DNA from: Cryptomeria japonica
Lineage: Eukaryota; Streptophyta; Pinopsida; Cupressales; Cupressaceae
Direction of reading: 5' to 3'
DNA length: 64,000 bases
Assembly: GCF_030272615.1 (NCBI RefSeq)
Contig: NC_081410.1
Location: forward strand, 120,714,640 to 120,778,639
The position numbers and the translations under genes are program-made. The notes beneath the pieces were generated by a model that did not search any database, was not told the DNA's origin, and saw only the letters and a list, made by a program, of their open reading frames with translations. Below are positions 33,026-45,170 of this stretch, piece after piece (position 1 is the first letter of the stretch; every line of letters begins with the position of its first letter).

Positions 33026-33794
33026 TGTGTATGGTGAAAATGGAAAACAATAATAACAAGATTGAAAGGCTAAATGAATTCAACCACCGAACCCTAGCCT
33101 AACAACAACAAAGATCCACCATAACATATGAAGATTACCTAAGACAATGTAAATCAAATGAAATCACAAAGATTATACCATCACATGTCCAATAGGGTTT
33201 TGATCTCCATTCTTCCTATCTCCATTGATCTTGCTTGATATATTTGCTCTCAGGTTTTATGTGCACAAGAGCTTAACAAAGAACGGAATGTGGTTGCAAG
33301 TAGGATCGTAGTGTAGTCAAGTCCTTAAGATCAACGATTAGGATGATTGATTAGGGTTTGATAATGAAGGAAGCATCTCCTTAAATAAAAGACACAATAT
33401 GAAATGGAGGGATAAGATTGAGAGGTGTAAAAAGGAGGTCGACTATGATTAGAGGGTAGGTAGAAGAAATAATAAAATAATGAAAGGGGTAGGTAATGTA
33501 GGAATTAAGAGATGAATGACATGTGTCATGAGTAGAAAAGGCTAATGAATTAAATAAATAAATAAAGATTCATTTAATTAATAGAAGAAATGGGATCAAT
33601 TAAATAAATAAATATTTATTTAATTTAGGAAAAGGATAATTTAAATAAATAAATGTATTTATTTAAATGAGAAATAAGGTTAGAAGAAGATAAATGAATT
33701 AATTAAATAAATAAAAATTTATTTAATTAATAGAAAAATTAGGCTTAGATAATTAAATAAATAAAATTAGACATAACAATTTTGGGTGTCTACA
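33026..33794 (-). repeat. Tat element 5' LTR (right copy)
   Basis: This 769-bp LTR reads TGTGTATGG...GTGTCTACA on the plus strand. It matches 17532-18311 except for about 15 substitutions and an 11-bp loss in the last AT palindrome near 33755. Confidence 0.93.
33379..33388 (-). promoter_or_regulatory. TATA-like box of Tat 5' LTR
   Basis: In element sense TTATTTAAGG lies about 410 bp into the LTR. The other LTR has CTATTTAAGG at the same place. It is a likely core promoter for gag-pol RNA. Confidence 0.4.
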
Positions 33795-33799
33795 GTTAC
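33795..33799. repeat. Target-site duplication GTTAC, right
   Basis: Identical to 17527-17531. Confidence 0.9.
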
Positions 33800-34420
33800 T
33801 TTTTAGTGTTTAGATAGGTAATCACACCTATTGATATGGTGTTGTCAAAAATATTAGACATTAAATCAATAAACAACCATTAGAAAGTGCTAAAATACCA
33901 AAAAAAACATCATATACAACAATGACACCTTCCATCATAATTAATTATTCACATAAATCCTTTGAATTCATCCAAACAAAAAACAATATATAAAGCCATT
34001 TAACTCCCAAAATATTTGAGTAGTCCCTGTAACCGACTGCAAATGACCCTGCTGTACAGACAGCTGTTCATTAAGGAAAAAAATATTCTTCGGCTAGGGA
34101 TTCGAACCAGTAACGTCTCAACACAGATCCATCCACCAAAAATGGCGTGAACTTGGGCCACTGTGTAAAACTCCTGCATGTTCTCAACATTATTTCAAGC
34201 AAATAATTTGGGGTTTAACGCGTAGCACACCACATGGACAACCAGAATATTCTCTCAGATGAAAATGCAGATTCATCGACTAAACGTATCAATGGAAGAA
34301 AAAATAGTCATTTTATTCTTTTCAATGACGACTAATTTAAAACCTCGTATGCGATTTGAAGGCCACGCGTTATTCAAATCTATTTTCTCTGGAACATGTT
34401 ACGGAAGTTGTCTTGACAGC
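33800..34420. other. Upstream region of DUF3537 copy 1
   Basis: AT-rich DNA without genes other than the SINE-like fragment at 34083-34165. Confidence 0.4.
34083..34165 (-). mobile_element. tRNA-derived SINE-like fragment
   Basis: On the minus strand a perfect Pol III B box GGTTCGAATCCC (34108-34097) is preceded about 45 nt upstream by an A-box-like GTGGCCCAAGTTCACG. It is followed within 30 nt by a T-run. There is no tRNA cloverleaf, so this is a SINE head or tRNA relic. Confidence 0.45.
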
Positions 34421-34440
34421 TGACGTGAATTTTATAATAT
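34421..34440 (+). promoter_or_regulatory. Conserved promoter block, DUF3537 copy 1
   Basis: TGACGTGA (a bZIP-type ACGT element) is followed by TTTATAATAT, 123-142 bp before the ATG. The same combination occurs at 54642-54661 before the second copy, while the DNA between each block and its ATG is less similar. Confidence 0.55.
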
Positions 34441-34562
34441 CGTTTTCAGACAGACACTATTTGACCTCACAGCAACAGCTTCCAAATGCCCTAAATCTGT
34501 AATCTGTAATATTGTAGCATATTCTTCTTCTCCTTCTTCGATTTTCAGCTTGTAAATCTTTA

Positions 34563-35012
34563 ATGGCGAACGGAACAGCAGATCTGGAAATAGATGTGCA
34601 GTCTCCGAGAAAGGAAAACGAAAAGCCCCTTCTGTGGAGTCTGACTCCGCCGACTCCCCGCTCGGAAGAGGCGGACATCGATCCTGCGCTTGCGCGGCTG
34701 GGCAAACTGCTGCTCTTCCTGGGAATCGACCAGTCGACCTCGTGTAGGACACTTTATGGCTTTTCCCTCTTCTTTGTCTTAGGGATCGCCGTGCCTGCTG
34801 TTACAATTTGGGCGACCGCCTGTACAAACTGTCGAAAGATCGTGGTTACCAAATTCGAAGTGATGGTAGAAATATCGTGCTCCTGTTTAGCTGCGGTGTC
34901 GATGCTGTGTATGGCTCGCAATCTGAAGAAATATGGCCTAAGGAAATTAATCTTCGTTGAGATTCATCATCCTCTTGTGCGCTTTCGTTACGATTTCAAG
35001 ACTCAAATCCGG
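34563..35012 (+). CDS. DUF3537 (gustatory-receptor-like) membrane protein, first exon, copy 1
   Basis: ATG 34563 opens MANGTADLEIDVQSP and the reading frame is clean for 150 codons to a donor, ATCCGG|GTAATG, where the exon ends in phase 0. Visible parts are an acidic, Pro-rich cytosolic start (residues 1-45), LARLGKLLLFLGIDQSTSCR, a first membrane helix (GFSLFFVLGIAVPAVTIW, about 62-80), a second helix (ISCSCLAAVSMLCMA, about 103-117) and YGLRKLIFVEIHHPLVRFRY. This matches the N-terminus of plant DUF3537 proteins, a seven-helix family structurally related to insect gustatory receptors. No later exons were found before the next copy at 54803. It is therefore either a long-intron gene, an alternative first exon or an orphan exon. 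No disabling change is visible in the exon. Confidence 0.72.
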
Positions 35013-35066
35013 GTAATGACATAGCAACTCACTCATTTTTTTTCGTCCAACGCGTAGAATTATTTC

Positions 35067-35455
35067 CGTATTTTTTAAGATTTCGTAGACATTGTGTTTG
35101 CACAGCCCATTTAGCATAAATTGAAATGCTTCCGAAGAAACTGTAAATTTATGTTATTTTAGAAGCATTTGAATGGAAGATTTTTAAAAAAATTAAAAAT
35201 CTGTAGAATTGTTTCTGCATTTTTCAAGATTTAATAGACATTGTGTTTGCACAGTCCATTTATCATAGATTGAAATGCTTCTGAAGAAACTGTAAATTTT
35301 AGTTTTTTCAGAAGCATTTGACTAGAAGATATCTGAAGAATTTTTTCTGTATTTTTCAAGATTTCATAGACATTGTGTTTGCACAGTCCATTTATCATAG
35401 ATTGAAATGCTTCTGAAAAATCTGTAAATTTTTGTTTTTTCAGAAGCATTTGAAT
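35067..35455. repeat. Three tandem ~130-150-bp repeats with internal hairpin
   Basis: The word ATTGTGTTTGCACAG recurs at 35091, 35240 and 35372. Each unit then carries AAATGCTTCTGAA and, about 30 nt later, its complement TTCAGAAGCATTT (less perfect in the first). It lies just after the donor of DUF3537 copy 1. Confidence 0.85.
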
Positions 35456-35534
35456 GCATTTTGAAGATTTTTCACTTTATTTTTGAAACTTTTTACTTTA
35501 CGTTAGCTATTGAATTTAGGAAAAATACTGGTGC

Positions 35535-36180
35535 ATTAATTTTATTAATTTCCACTTTCAGATCAGAGAACAATCATTTTAGAATGCTTAAACACATCTA
35601 TGCCAGACACACATAAAATAAGTAATTATTTTTTTCTATTTTTTAAACGAAGGTGTGAGATAATTTCATGGTGATGGTCCCCAGTGATTAATTATAAATT
35701 CCTAGACAGGTATATTTAAATGTAAGTCTTTGCAACATCATTCAACAACTTTGGTACACAAGTTGACCGGTAGGAATATTTCATAAGAGTAAACCTTAGA
35801 GCAAGAACTTAACGCTTTAGTTTGAGCCCCTCTTATGGACTGTCCCATCTGGTTGGTGGATTAATTTTATTAATTTCCACTTTCAGATCAGAGAACAATC
35901 ATTTTAGAATGCTTAAAAACAGCTATGCCAGACACACATAAAGAAGTAATTATTTTTTTCTATTTTTTAAACGAAGGTGTGAGATAATTTCATGGTGATG
36001 GTCCCCACTGATTAATTATAAATTCCTAGACAGATATATTTAAATGTAAGTCTTTGGCACATCATTCAACAACTTTGTTACACAAGTTGACCGGTAGGAA
36101 TATTTCATGAGAGTAAACCTTAGAGCAAGAACTTAACGCTTTAGTTTGAGCCCCTCTTATGGACTGTCCCATCTAGTTGG
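35535..36180. repeat. Tandem duplication of a ~322-bp unit
   Basis: Segments 35535-35856 and 35860-36180 are near-identical, with a handful of substitutions and a 2-bp indel. Both run from ATTAATTTTATTAATTTCC to GACTGTCCCATCTRGTTGG. The unit is non-coding and the duplication recent. Confidence 0.9.
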
Positions 36181-36979
36181 CATGAGAAGGTATTTTTTTA
36201 GTAGGCACCTAGAGAAGGTTTTATTTTATAACTGTAAGTGGTTGCTTATAGTATTTTAATTCATGATTTGATGGTTTTTAGGACTTCTCTGATTCATATT
36301 GATATCCACACTAACTTTTTTAAGAATCCATTTTTTCCCTTCTTCCAACTTTTTTATCCACATTTAACTAAACAAATTAGATGATAATGAATTAGAATAA
36401 GTAATAAAAAAAGGTTGTGGGATTAAAGTTCAGAGAATATGGTTACAAGTAATATAATAAATAGTAGCAATAAAATAATTATAATAAATATAATAATAGG
36501 AGATTATTAGTCTAGCAAGTAAATACAATTATAAAAAAAAATATTAAGATGAGATGATAATCAAAGTAATATATTAGGAAAGCAAAGTGAACAAAATTAG
36601 TAAACAACCATCATAATATATGATGACAAACTTTGTCGTAATTGTAAATCCAAAACAACTTAAACAACAACAAAATGTATCATTGGCAACAAGGTAACTA
36701 TATAGTAATTATAACTAAAGAAGCTTAACAAGATTTTATATCATTAATTAAAAATTGATATAATGATATTAATGAGCACAAACACAAATAAGCATTAAAG
36801 ATAAAGTATATGAGAAAAAAAACCATATCCTTCAATGTCTCAAAAGTCTCAACACATGAGATATCTAAAAACATGTCATGAAGTTGCTTTAGGTACTCAA
36901 TCTAAAATAAGAAACAAATATGAATGAAATAAGCAATCTTCCAAGTACAAATCATTGTGGAATTAAAGTCTTTAGCCAA
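36181..36979. other. AT-rich non-coding DNA
   Basis: No gene or ordered repeat was seen. It would be intronic if copy 1 is spliced to distant exons. Confidence 0.4.
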
Positions 36980-38800
36980 GTGCTAGCGAAGTTTAGACCT
37001 ATCTTGAAAGAAAAGAGCCAAGAATCTTTGGTTGTTATAAGCCATGAAGGTCTAGAAAGTGCTCTATGAGTTTTTAAAGAGGCAAAATAATCACCCCTAA
37101 TCTCATAGTAAGCAGAGCATTTAAGAATAAAAGATTCTTGATTTTAAGATTTCATTAAACATTTTTAACATATACTATGGTCTTGAGGAATATGGCGATT
37201 TTTCTCAAAGTAGAGGGGTGTGAACGAGCTTAGAAGTATGCTAAAGGACTCCAAAACTATAGTGCAATCCAAACTTAGCATACTCTAGAGGTTGTATGAT
37301 CTTTTCCTCAAAGTGAAGATATGCACTGAAGTAATGCTAAAGCTTTGAGGAAAGAGATTATTTGGCTCTAGCCAATTGGATTCTAGGTAATCTCCAAAGG
37401 TATTATATCTAATACCCTTATCTATTTTTCTTGTAAAAATATTTAGTGCATCAATTAAAAATTATGCTCACTTAATACCCAAAATGCATGACAATTAGAA
37501 ATAGACACAACTTTAGACATTTTTCTTTTTATTTTAATGGCAAAGGTGTAGAATCTATATATCTTTTCAATATAACCAGTGGATTCAATAGTGCTTGATT
37601 CTAGCTAAAACATAGTGCCCACACAAATTCCCTTAGTGATCACCATATCTCCTTGTATCATATTACACTCTCCACTAAAGAAAAAAACTTGCAACACTCT
37701 CACATTATCATGCTTACTTACTTAGAACAAGTTTCATGCCAAATCAAAGATATGTAGAACACCATCAATTCACTTTTTTATCAAGGAATTTAATTGGGTT
37801 TGTGTCATAGCTAGTAATTCTCAAATGAGAGTAATCACTAAGGTGCACCTTCCCATCATTATATTCATCATATTTCTTAAACCACTCTCAATGGGAGGTC
37901 ACATGGAAGGAAGGCCAAAGTCTATCAAGCACACACCTTTTGATGTATGCATTGCAAAGGCCACATGTGGCAAAGACATCTACATCTTATTAAGAAGATT
38001 TTTAGATTAATCATTTAAATCATTTTTAATTTTTGTCCAAGCTTTGTAATTTCTTTTGTAGTGCTCAATTTTACTGTAGTTCCAACATTTAGCCTTCAAA
38101 TTTCTATGGCATTTGGATCTAAGTCTTCTTTCTTCTTATCCTTCTTTCAATTTTTTTTTGTATCTTTCATGAATGGATAATTCATTCTTATTAAATTCAA
38201 AAGATTTCCATCATATCTCATCCCAAGAGTAAAACAACCACTACTTCATCCATCTAAAGCTTTAAGGTGGTGCTTTTGATTGCACTAACCGAGTGACCCA
38301 CAATTTTGGAAAAAGACCATAGATGTGTCAAATGACGATTCTCCTCCATCTTTACTCTAACAAAGTGTAACTAGGCTATAATCATATTAAATTTATTTTA
38401 AAAGTGCTTAGCCATATAATCTGATATCCAAATTGTTAAGATATACAACTTCTTTAGGGATTTTTCCTCATATAGATCTCCTAACTTTTTCTAAAGAGAT
38501 TTTTATTTGGGTTCTTCATGTACATTAAACAAAATTGAATATGCCAAGTAGAGCTTGAAGAGGCCCTTTGCCCTTTTTCCTAATATATATCAATTAGCTT
38601 GAGACATTATTGTAGTTTGGATTTGGACATGTAGCAAGCCATAGATCTATATCTAAAACAATATCCTCCATCTTGAGAATCCACAACTCAAAGTTAGTGT
38701 CATTAATCCTCTCCATTTCTATCCTTGACATGTTTTCCATTTTCTTGCAACAAGATCCCTTTTGTGCAAGTTGTCACTCAAACCAAGATTAGACTAAAAA
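36980..38800 (-). pseudogene. Highly decayed Ty1/copia gag-protease-integrase remnant
   Basis: Minus-strand translation yields a relic CCHC knuckle KCWNYSKIEHYKRNY (about 38060, Cys replaced by Tyr twice). Then follow copia protease-region echoes (TSHREWLRNMMNIMM about 37880; HDNVRVLQVFFFSGECN and GDMVITKGICVGTMF about 37650) and an integrase-like stretch near 37150. Stops and shifts are frequent. The family call rests on these short matches in the correct order. Confidence 0.5.
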
Positions 38801-38999
38801 AAACCTTGGTTGTAATGCTTAGGACTGTAGGTGATCAACCTCCAATACCAAATGAAAGGAAGTAATGATATATACTACACTTCTTACAATTTAATTTAAT
38901 CTATTAAAGTGAGATCCTCTCTTTTCCCATGTGAGGAAAAAATAACAATTTATTTTTTATAAAAAAATACAAACATTAGGGTGCAAGGTTAAAACATCT

Positions 39000-39290
39000 T
39001 TCCAACATAGTGCACCATATGTGTTTGACAATTTTCAACATGTCTTTGGAGCTAGCTAACATCCTACTTGTATAAATATATAGCTTGTACATTTGGTAAA
39101 GTAGAAGAGGCATAATATAATCTCATCTTACCTCTTTTTTTACATTTCCCCTATTTAATCTAAATAGAAATGGTATATCTTCTATATGTCTTCTACATTT
39201 GAATGTTTAAGTTTGCATATCTATTTTCCTTTATACATTCTGTGATCTTGTTGCATTATTACTTGCTAATATACAAGATTGCCCCTCATA
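39000..39290 (+). repeat. Degenerate LTR of the ancient gypsy element, left
   Basis: TTTGACAATTTTCAACATG, GGAGCTAGCTAACATCCTAC, TGTATAAATATA and CTAAATAGAAATGGTATATC align in order with 53020-53330. The borders are approximate. Confidence 0.5.
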
Positions 39291-39329
39291 TCACTTGAGG
39301 AATTAGATAATTGTATATGAGCTAAAACT

Positions 39330-39720
39330 TTACCAACATGGGAAGCCTTTGTTAACACTCTCTATAAGGAGTTATACCTCCTCAAAAACTTTGGGGATGA
39401 ATCTATGAAGTTCCACCAACTATAGCAACAAACGAAGCAGTCTATGGAATAATACAACAATGAGTACCATGAATTCTCCACATACTTGCATGAGAACATT
39501 TTTTAGTGGCACATATTTCTCATATATACTATTGGATTATTTCTTTCTAGATTGATGCTAAAATTGTGCTTTTAACATTTTGGAACATGCATTCTAAAGT
39601 GCATCTAATATTAAGGCCAAGGAAAACATTAGAAAACAAGTTATTGATGCACAAGAACAAGTTCATTTAGGATACAAGCCACACACCTTTTTTACACATG
39701 TACATCATTCTTTCAAGTAG
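39330..39720 (+). pseudogene. Gag remnant of the ancient gypsy element
   Basis: Translation gives WEAFVNTLYKELYLLKNFGD, then KFHQL and YHEFSTYLHENI separated by stops. This is the spacing of a capsid domain. The region up to 39720 continues in decayed form. Confidence 0.5.
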
Positions 39721-39921
39721 AAGCAACAACAATACCCCAAATTGGCCACACAATCCCTAGGATGTTTCTACTAGCTTCTCTAGGCCAAGATAAGGGGTAA
39801 GAAGCCACAAGAAGTTGATATATCATGCCATCACCACTGACCAAGCTCTCACAATGATGTTGAATGTCACATGAATAGTCCACGTTCATGCAAGAAACAC
39901 TAGGTTTTGACTCTATTAAGG

Positions 39922-41016
39922 GGGTAAAAGTACAAACTTGTGTCTCACTTTTATAAAGGAAAATGCTAACAACAACAAAACAGTTCAACTTCGATGACAC
40001 AAAAGTGATATTTCTATTTGGTATTTGAAGATGATGTAAATTGATGAAATGTGTAAAACTAGATGAAGTTTATGCCTATTATTTAAAAAATAAAATTGGA
40101 ACAAGAATCGATATGTTTTTTTAATTATTAAAGTCATTTTTTCAATTATTGAAAAATACTGCAAATCAGGGGTTTCACCTCCCACCACAAAACTATATGT
40201 AAATAATCTTGTTTTCCTTTGATTTTGAAATATGTTTTAGATGACATCCATGGCCAGTGCAGAAAAAATAAATCTGATTTCGATGTATATTTTCACCGTT
40301 ATAACAATTCAAAGTCGAAGTTTCCCGAAATCGATAGTTTTCGTCTCCCACCAAATTTCCTCTATCAAAACTATAGAAATTTCCCAAAAAATTATATATT
40401 CTTGAAGAGGACTCTCTCCTCTAGTGTTATATATAATTTTTAAATTTTTCTGATATGATTTACTATTTTTTTGTTTTTCCGAATCAGAGTCTTCTCGAAT
40501 GTTAATATACCTACCTGTAATATTTTGTAATTTTAATATACTAATTCTAATTGAAATTCTATAAAAAAATATGTCAACGTTCCTCACTCCGAGCTCTCGG
40601 AAAGGATATTTTTAGTTTTAAAAAAAATAAAAAATTGATTGTCTAATTCTTAGCAGAACTTGAAAGTTATGAAAATTAGGGGGGTTTTGCTGAGTAGGCT
40701 GCCATGTGGGATGCCACATAGCCAACCTTGGTCAAGTGGGACTCGGCCAAGTAGGGCTCAACCGAGTCCCCCAAGCGACGGGAGCATCTGTGAGCACCCT
40801 TTCCCTCATATTTTAATGCGACACAACACTATGGGGGGCTAAGTGCAGTCGCTGGGACTCGGCCAAGTAGGACTCGATCGAGCCCTACTCAACCGAATAT
40901 ACCTTGCCACCCATCCTCCACGTAGGCGCCATGTGGCGCCACACAGACTCGGCCAATCATGATTTTTTTTCCCTCTCACTTAGCCTAAAGTGCGACACAA
41001 CACTATACTTTCACCC
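39922..41016. mobile_element. TIR DNA transposon, copy 1 (4-bp target duplication)
   Basis: The left end GGGTAAAAGTACAAAC and the complement of the right end, GGGTGAAAGTATAGTG, are followed by matching TTGTGTC-CACTTT, giving about 30-bp imperfect TIRs. AAGG flanks both sides (39918-39921 and 41017-41020). The 1,095-bp interior has no transposase. It holds repeated ACTCGGCCAAGTAGG words near 40740-40900. It is related end to end to 41934-43092 and sits in the ancient gypsy element. Confidence 0.75.
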
Positions 41017-41020
41017 AAGG

Positions 41021-41187
41021 ATTCTAATCAAGTGATACAAAGCCTCAATTCCAAAACCATGACCCTTAATGCTTTAGAGGAACATGTGTATCTCTTCCAC
41101 ATGAAATGTTGGATAAATGGAAAACCTATCCACATAATCATTGACAATGATAGTCAAAAGAACATCATTACAAATGATACATTATGA
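41021..41187 (+). pseudogene. Protease remnant of the ancient gypsy element
   Basis: ALEEHVYLFHMKCWINGKPI then IHIIIDNDSQKNIITNDTL matches the N-terminal part of a Ty3/gypsy aspartic protease. The active site IDNGS reads IDNDS here. It resumes immediately after the right TSD of the first TIR transposon. Confidence 0.65.
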
Positions 41188-41929
41188 ATCCTAGGTCATT
41201 TTGTTCCTACACATCCAAACCCCTACACTCTATTATACTTGCATGTGATAAATACATTTTATGTAACCAAACAATGCACTTTCAAGTATGAAGTCATACC
41301 TATGTAGGACACTAGATCACCTACAAGGTCACACCTCTAGAAGTTTGTGGCATATTTTATTGGAAAATATATCCAATGATTAGGATGGCATCTACCATTC
41401 CAAACCACAATGGTGGCTAATAAATACATTGGTAGATGGCATTTCATCCTCTACAAGTATAAATAACAAGCCAAACTAGCTTTGACCTTTTTTATTTACA
41501 ATGTCAAAAGATCATTTCTCGCATGTAAAAAATTATGCTTCTCATGGTTCACCCATAGACACCTACATAGACAAACTCATGAGCATTCATTATGTACACT
41601 CACACATCACTTCATTGTAGCAATAGCTGTTTGTCAAGGTATTGCACCAATATGATGCCATCTCCATAAATTATGAAGGTCTACCAACACATTGCACAAT
41701 GCAACTAAATTGACTTACTTCTTGAATGCCTTCTCCCAAATAGCTCACTACATTACATAGGTTTACTTGCAAGAAAGACAAGGTTTAATGCTAGATCTAA
41801 GAATTACTCGATCAAGACAAGATTTGATCTAGCTCTTTGCCATGTGGAAATTTCATAGTTCTTGAACCTAAGAAGGACAATACATGACACTTATGCATTG
41901 GCTATTACACACTCAATACTTGATCATAT
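41188..41929 (+). pseudogene. Protease-to-RT remnant of the ancient gypsy element
   Basis: This is decayed sequence. The last part (about 41890-41929) reads LCIGYYTLNT, corresponding to the C-DYRxLN block of Ty3/gypsy RT. It is interrupted there by the second TIR transposon. Confidence 0.5.
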
Positions 41930-41933
41930 AATT

Positions 41934-43092
<1,159 letters not shown>

Positions 43093-43212
43093 AATTTAAT
43101 CTAGATATCCTTCGCTACATATCTATGATTTGCTTGACTAGTTTAAAGGTGCATGATACTCCTCCAAGATCAACCTTAAGTTAGGATATCATCAAGAACC
43201 AATTCAAAAAAA
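43093..43212 (+). pseudogene. RT fragment of the ancient gypsy element
   Basis: YPSLHIYDLLD-x-FKGA-x-YSSKINLKLGYHQEPIQ matches the [28 protein letters not shown] block of Ty3/gypsy RT. It ends abruptly at the truncated copia LTR. Confidence 0.7.
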
Positions 43213-43654
43213 TGAAGAATGGCATTAATGCAGATATATATGTTTGATCTTGGAGATGTATATATATATGAAATAATCATTATTACTTCATATGTATATT
43301 AATATATATTGATATATCATTTCTATATGCATGATTTATAATATATCAAACCCCTTCATAATTATCAATTGCACTTAATAATGATGCCACCGATATATTA
43401 TCGGATGTTATTAGTAATACCCCAATTAGTTATTGGGTATGTTTTGTTTATTTATTGCCACCGATTGATATAGTTATCGGGCCTGTTTAACTGCCATCGA
43501 TTGGGAATCGGTTAAGGATATCATAGTTACCGATATATATTATTGGGTTATGCATTGACATCGATACACATATCGGTTAATATGAAACATGTAATAGCAC
43601 CAATTTATATCGGGTTAGTTAGCAATGTGTTGTTTAGGTAATCAAAAGGTGCGA

Positions 43655-44212
<558 letters not shown>

Positions 44213-44249
44213 CTTGTTCTTCAAATTGAAAATTGCATATACATTTACA

Positions 44250-44261
44250 TGGTATCAGAGC
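44250..44261 (+). promoter_or_regulatory. Copia primer-binding site (initiator Met tRNA)
   Basis: TGGTATCAGAGC directly follows the LTR end. It is the standard plant copia PBS complementary to tRNA-iMet. Confidence 0.95.
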
Positions 44262-44342
44262 TATAGTTGATCGAACCTAAGGCTATTCGATTTTGTGAAT
44301 AATTTAAGAACAAGGTTATATACTACATCACATTTCTCAAAT

Positions 44343-45170
44343 GGCCAGTGCTATCAGATTCGAAGACAAACTCGGAGGTGGGGATGATTTTTCACAGAAT
44401 CAAGATGATCTTAAAGGAGAACAAAGTGGATTCATTTGTTCAAACTGAAAACGCACAACCTGAAAATGAACCTAACAAAGCAGCATGGATTGAGGGAAAT
44501 GAAAAGGCCATTAAAATAATAGTTGATGGGGTGAGAAACAACATAATGCCCATCATAAGGAAACATCAGAGGCCTATAAACTATTCAAAGCACTTGAAAG
44601 CACATTTGAGATATCAAATGCAAGTCGAACTCTGACATTAAAACGAGAGATAAATTATATCACCATGAACAAAGGGGAGACAATCAACGCGTACTTTATG
44701 CGGATATCAACCCTAAGAGATGAACTAGCAACTCTTGATTACGAGATCCAAAGCAAAGAGTTAACACTCATTGCTCAAGATGGGTTACCTAGTGGATGAA
44801 GTACATTCGTCCAAGGCATCAGTGCAAGGTCCAAATATCTAAGTTTGAAAGATTAAGAGATGATTGTCTCCAAGAAGAATCAAGATTGAACAAGATGGGA
44901 ATAAAACAAAAGAACATAGACGAAGACCTTCAAGTCCTAAATACTATCACAAATAAGAAAACCAAGAAGAAACAATTTAGGAAGAGGAAAGGTCATCAAG
45001 GCAAGAACAATTCAAAGAAAGACCTATCACATATTCAATGCTATAGGTGTGACAAATTCGGGCACTATGTTGCAAAATGTCCGGAGAGAGCCAAACATCA
45101 AGCCACATTTGCCAAAGCAGGAAAATCTAAAAGAGAAGATGACTCTGAGAACTATGTCCTCTACTCAACA
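44343..45170 (+). pseudogene. Copia gag
   Basis: Translation in changing frames gives NEPNKAAWIEGNEKAIKIIV (about 44470), YKLFKALESTFEISNASRTL (about 44580), LKREINYITMNKGETINAYF and LRDELATLDYEIQSKELTL, the UBN2-type capsid region. The zinc knuckle CYRCDKFGHYVAKC (about 45043-45084) is intact, CX2CX4HX4C. Frameshifts near 44400 and 44640 and a TGA near 44797 break it. Gag packages element RNA. Confidence 0.83.

Larger units (their letters stand above)
17532..33794 (-). mobile_element. Tat-lineage Ty3/gypsy LTR retrotransposon with antisense ORF
   Basis: This is a complete 16.3-kb element bounded by two LTRs and a 5-bp duplication. In minus-strand order it has the 5' LTR, PBS, a 2.2-kb leader, gag, protease, RT, RNase H, a second (archaeal-type) RNase H, integrase, a convergent plus-strand gene, PPT and 3' LTR. 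Two RNase H domains between RT and integrase are diagnostic of the Tat group. Extra or antisense ORFs near the 3' LTR are known in that group. Gag-pol carries about ten stops and at least two frameshifts, so this copy is not autonomous. The LTRs differ at roughly 15 of 770 aligned sites by my count, mostly transitions, which indicates a moderately recent insertion. Confidence 0.93.
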
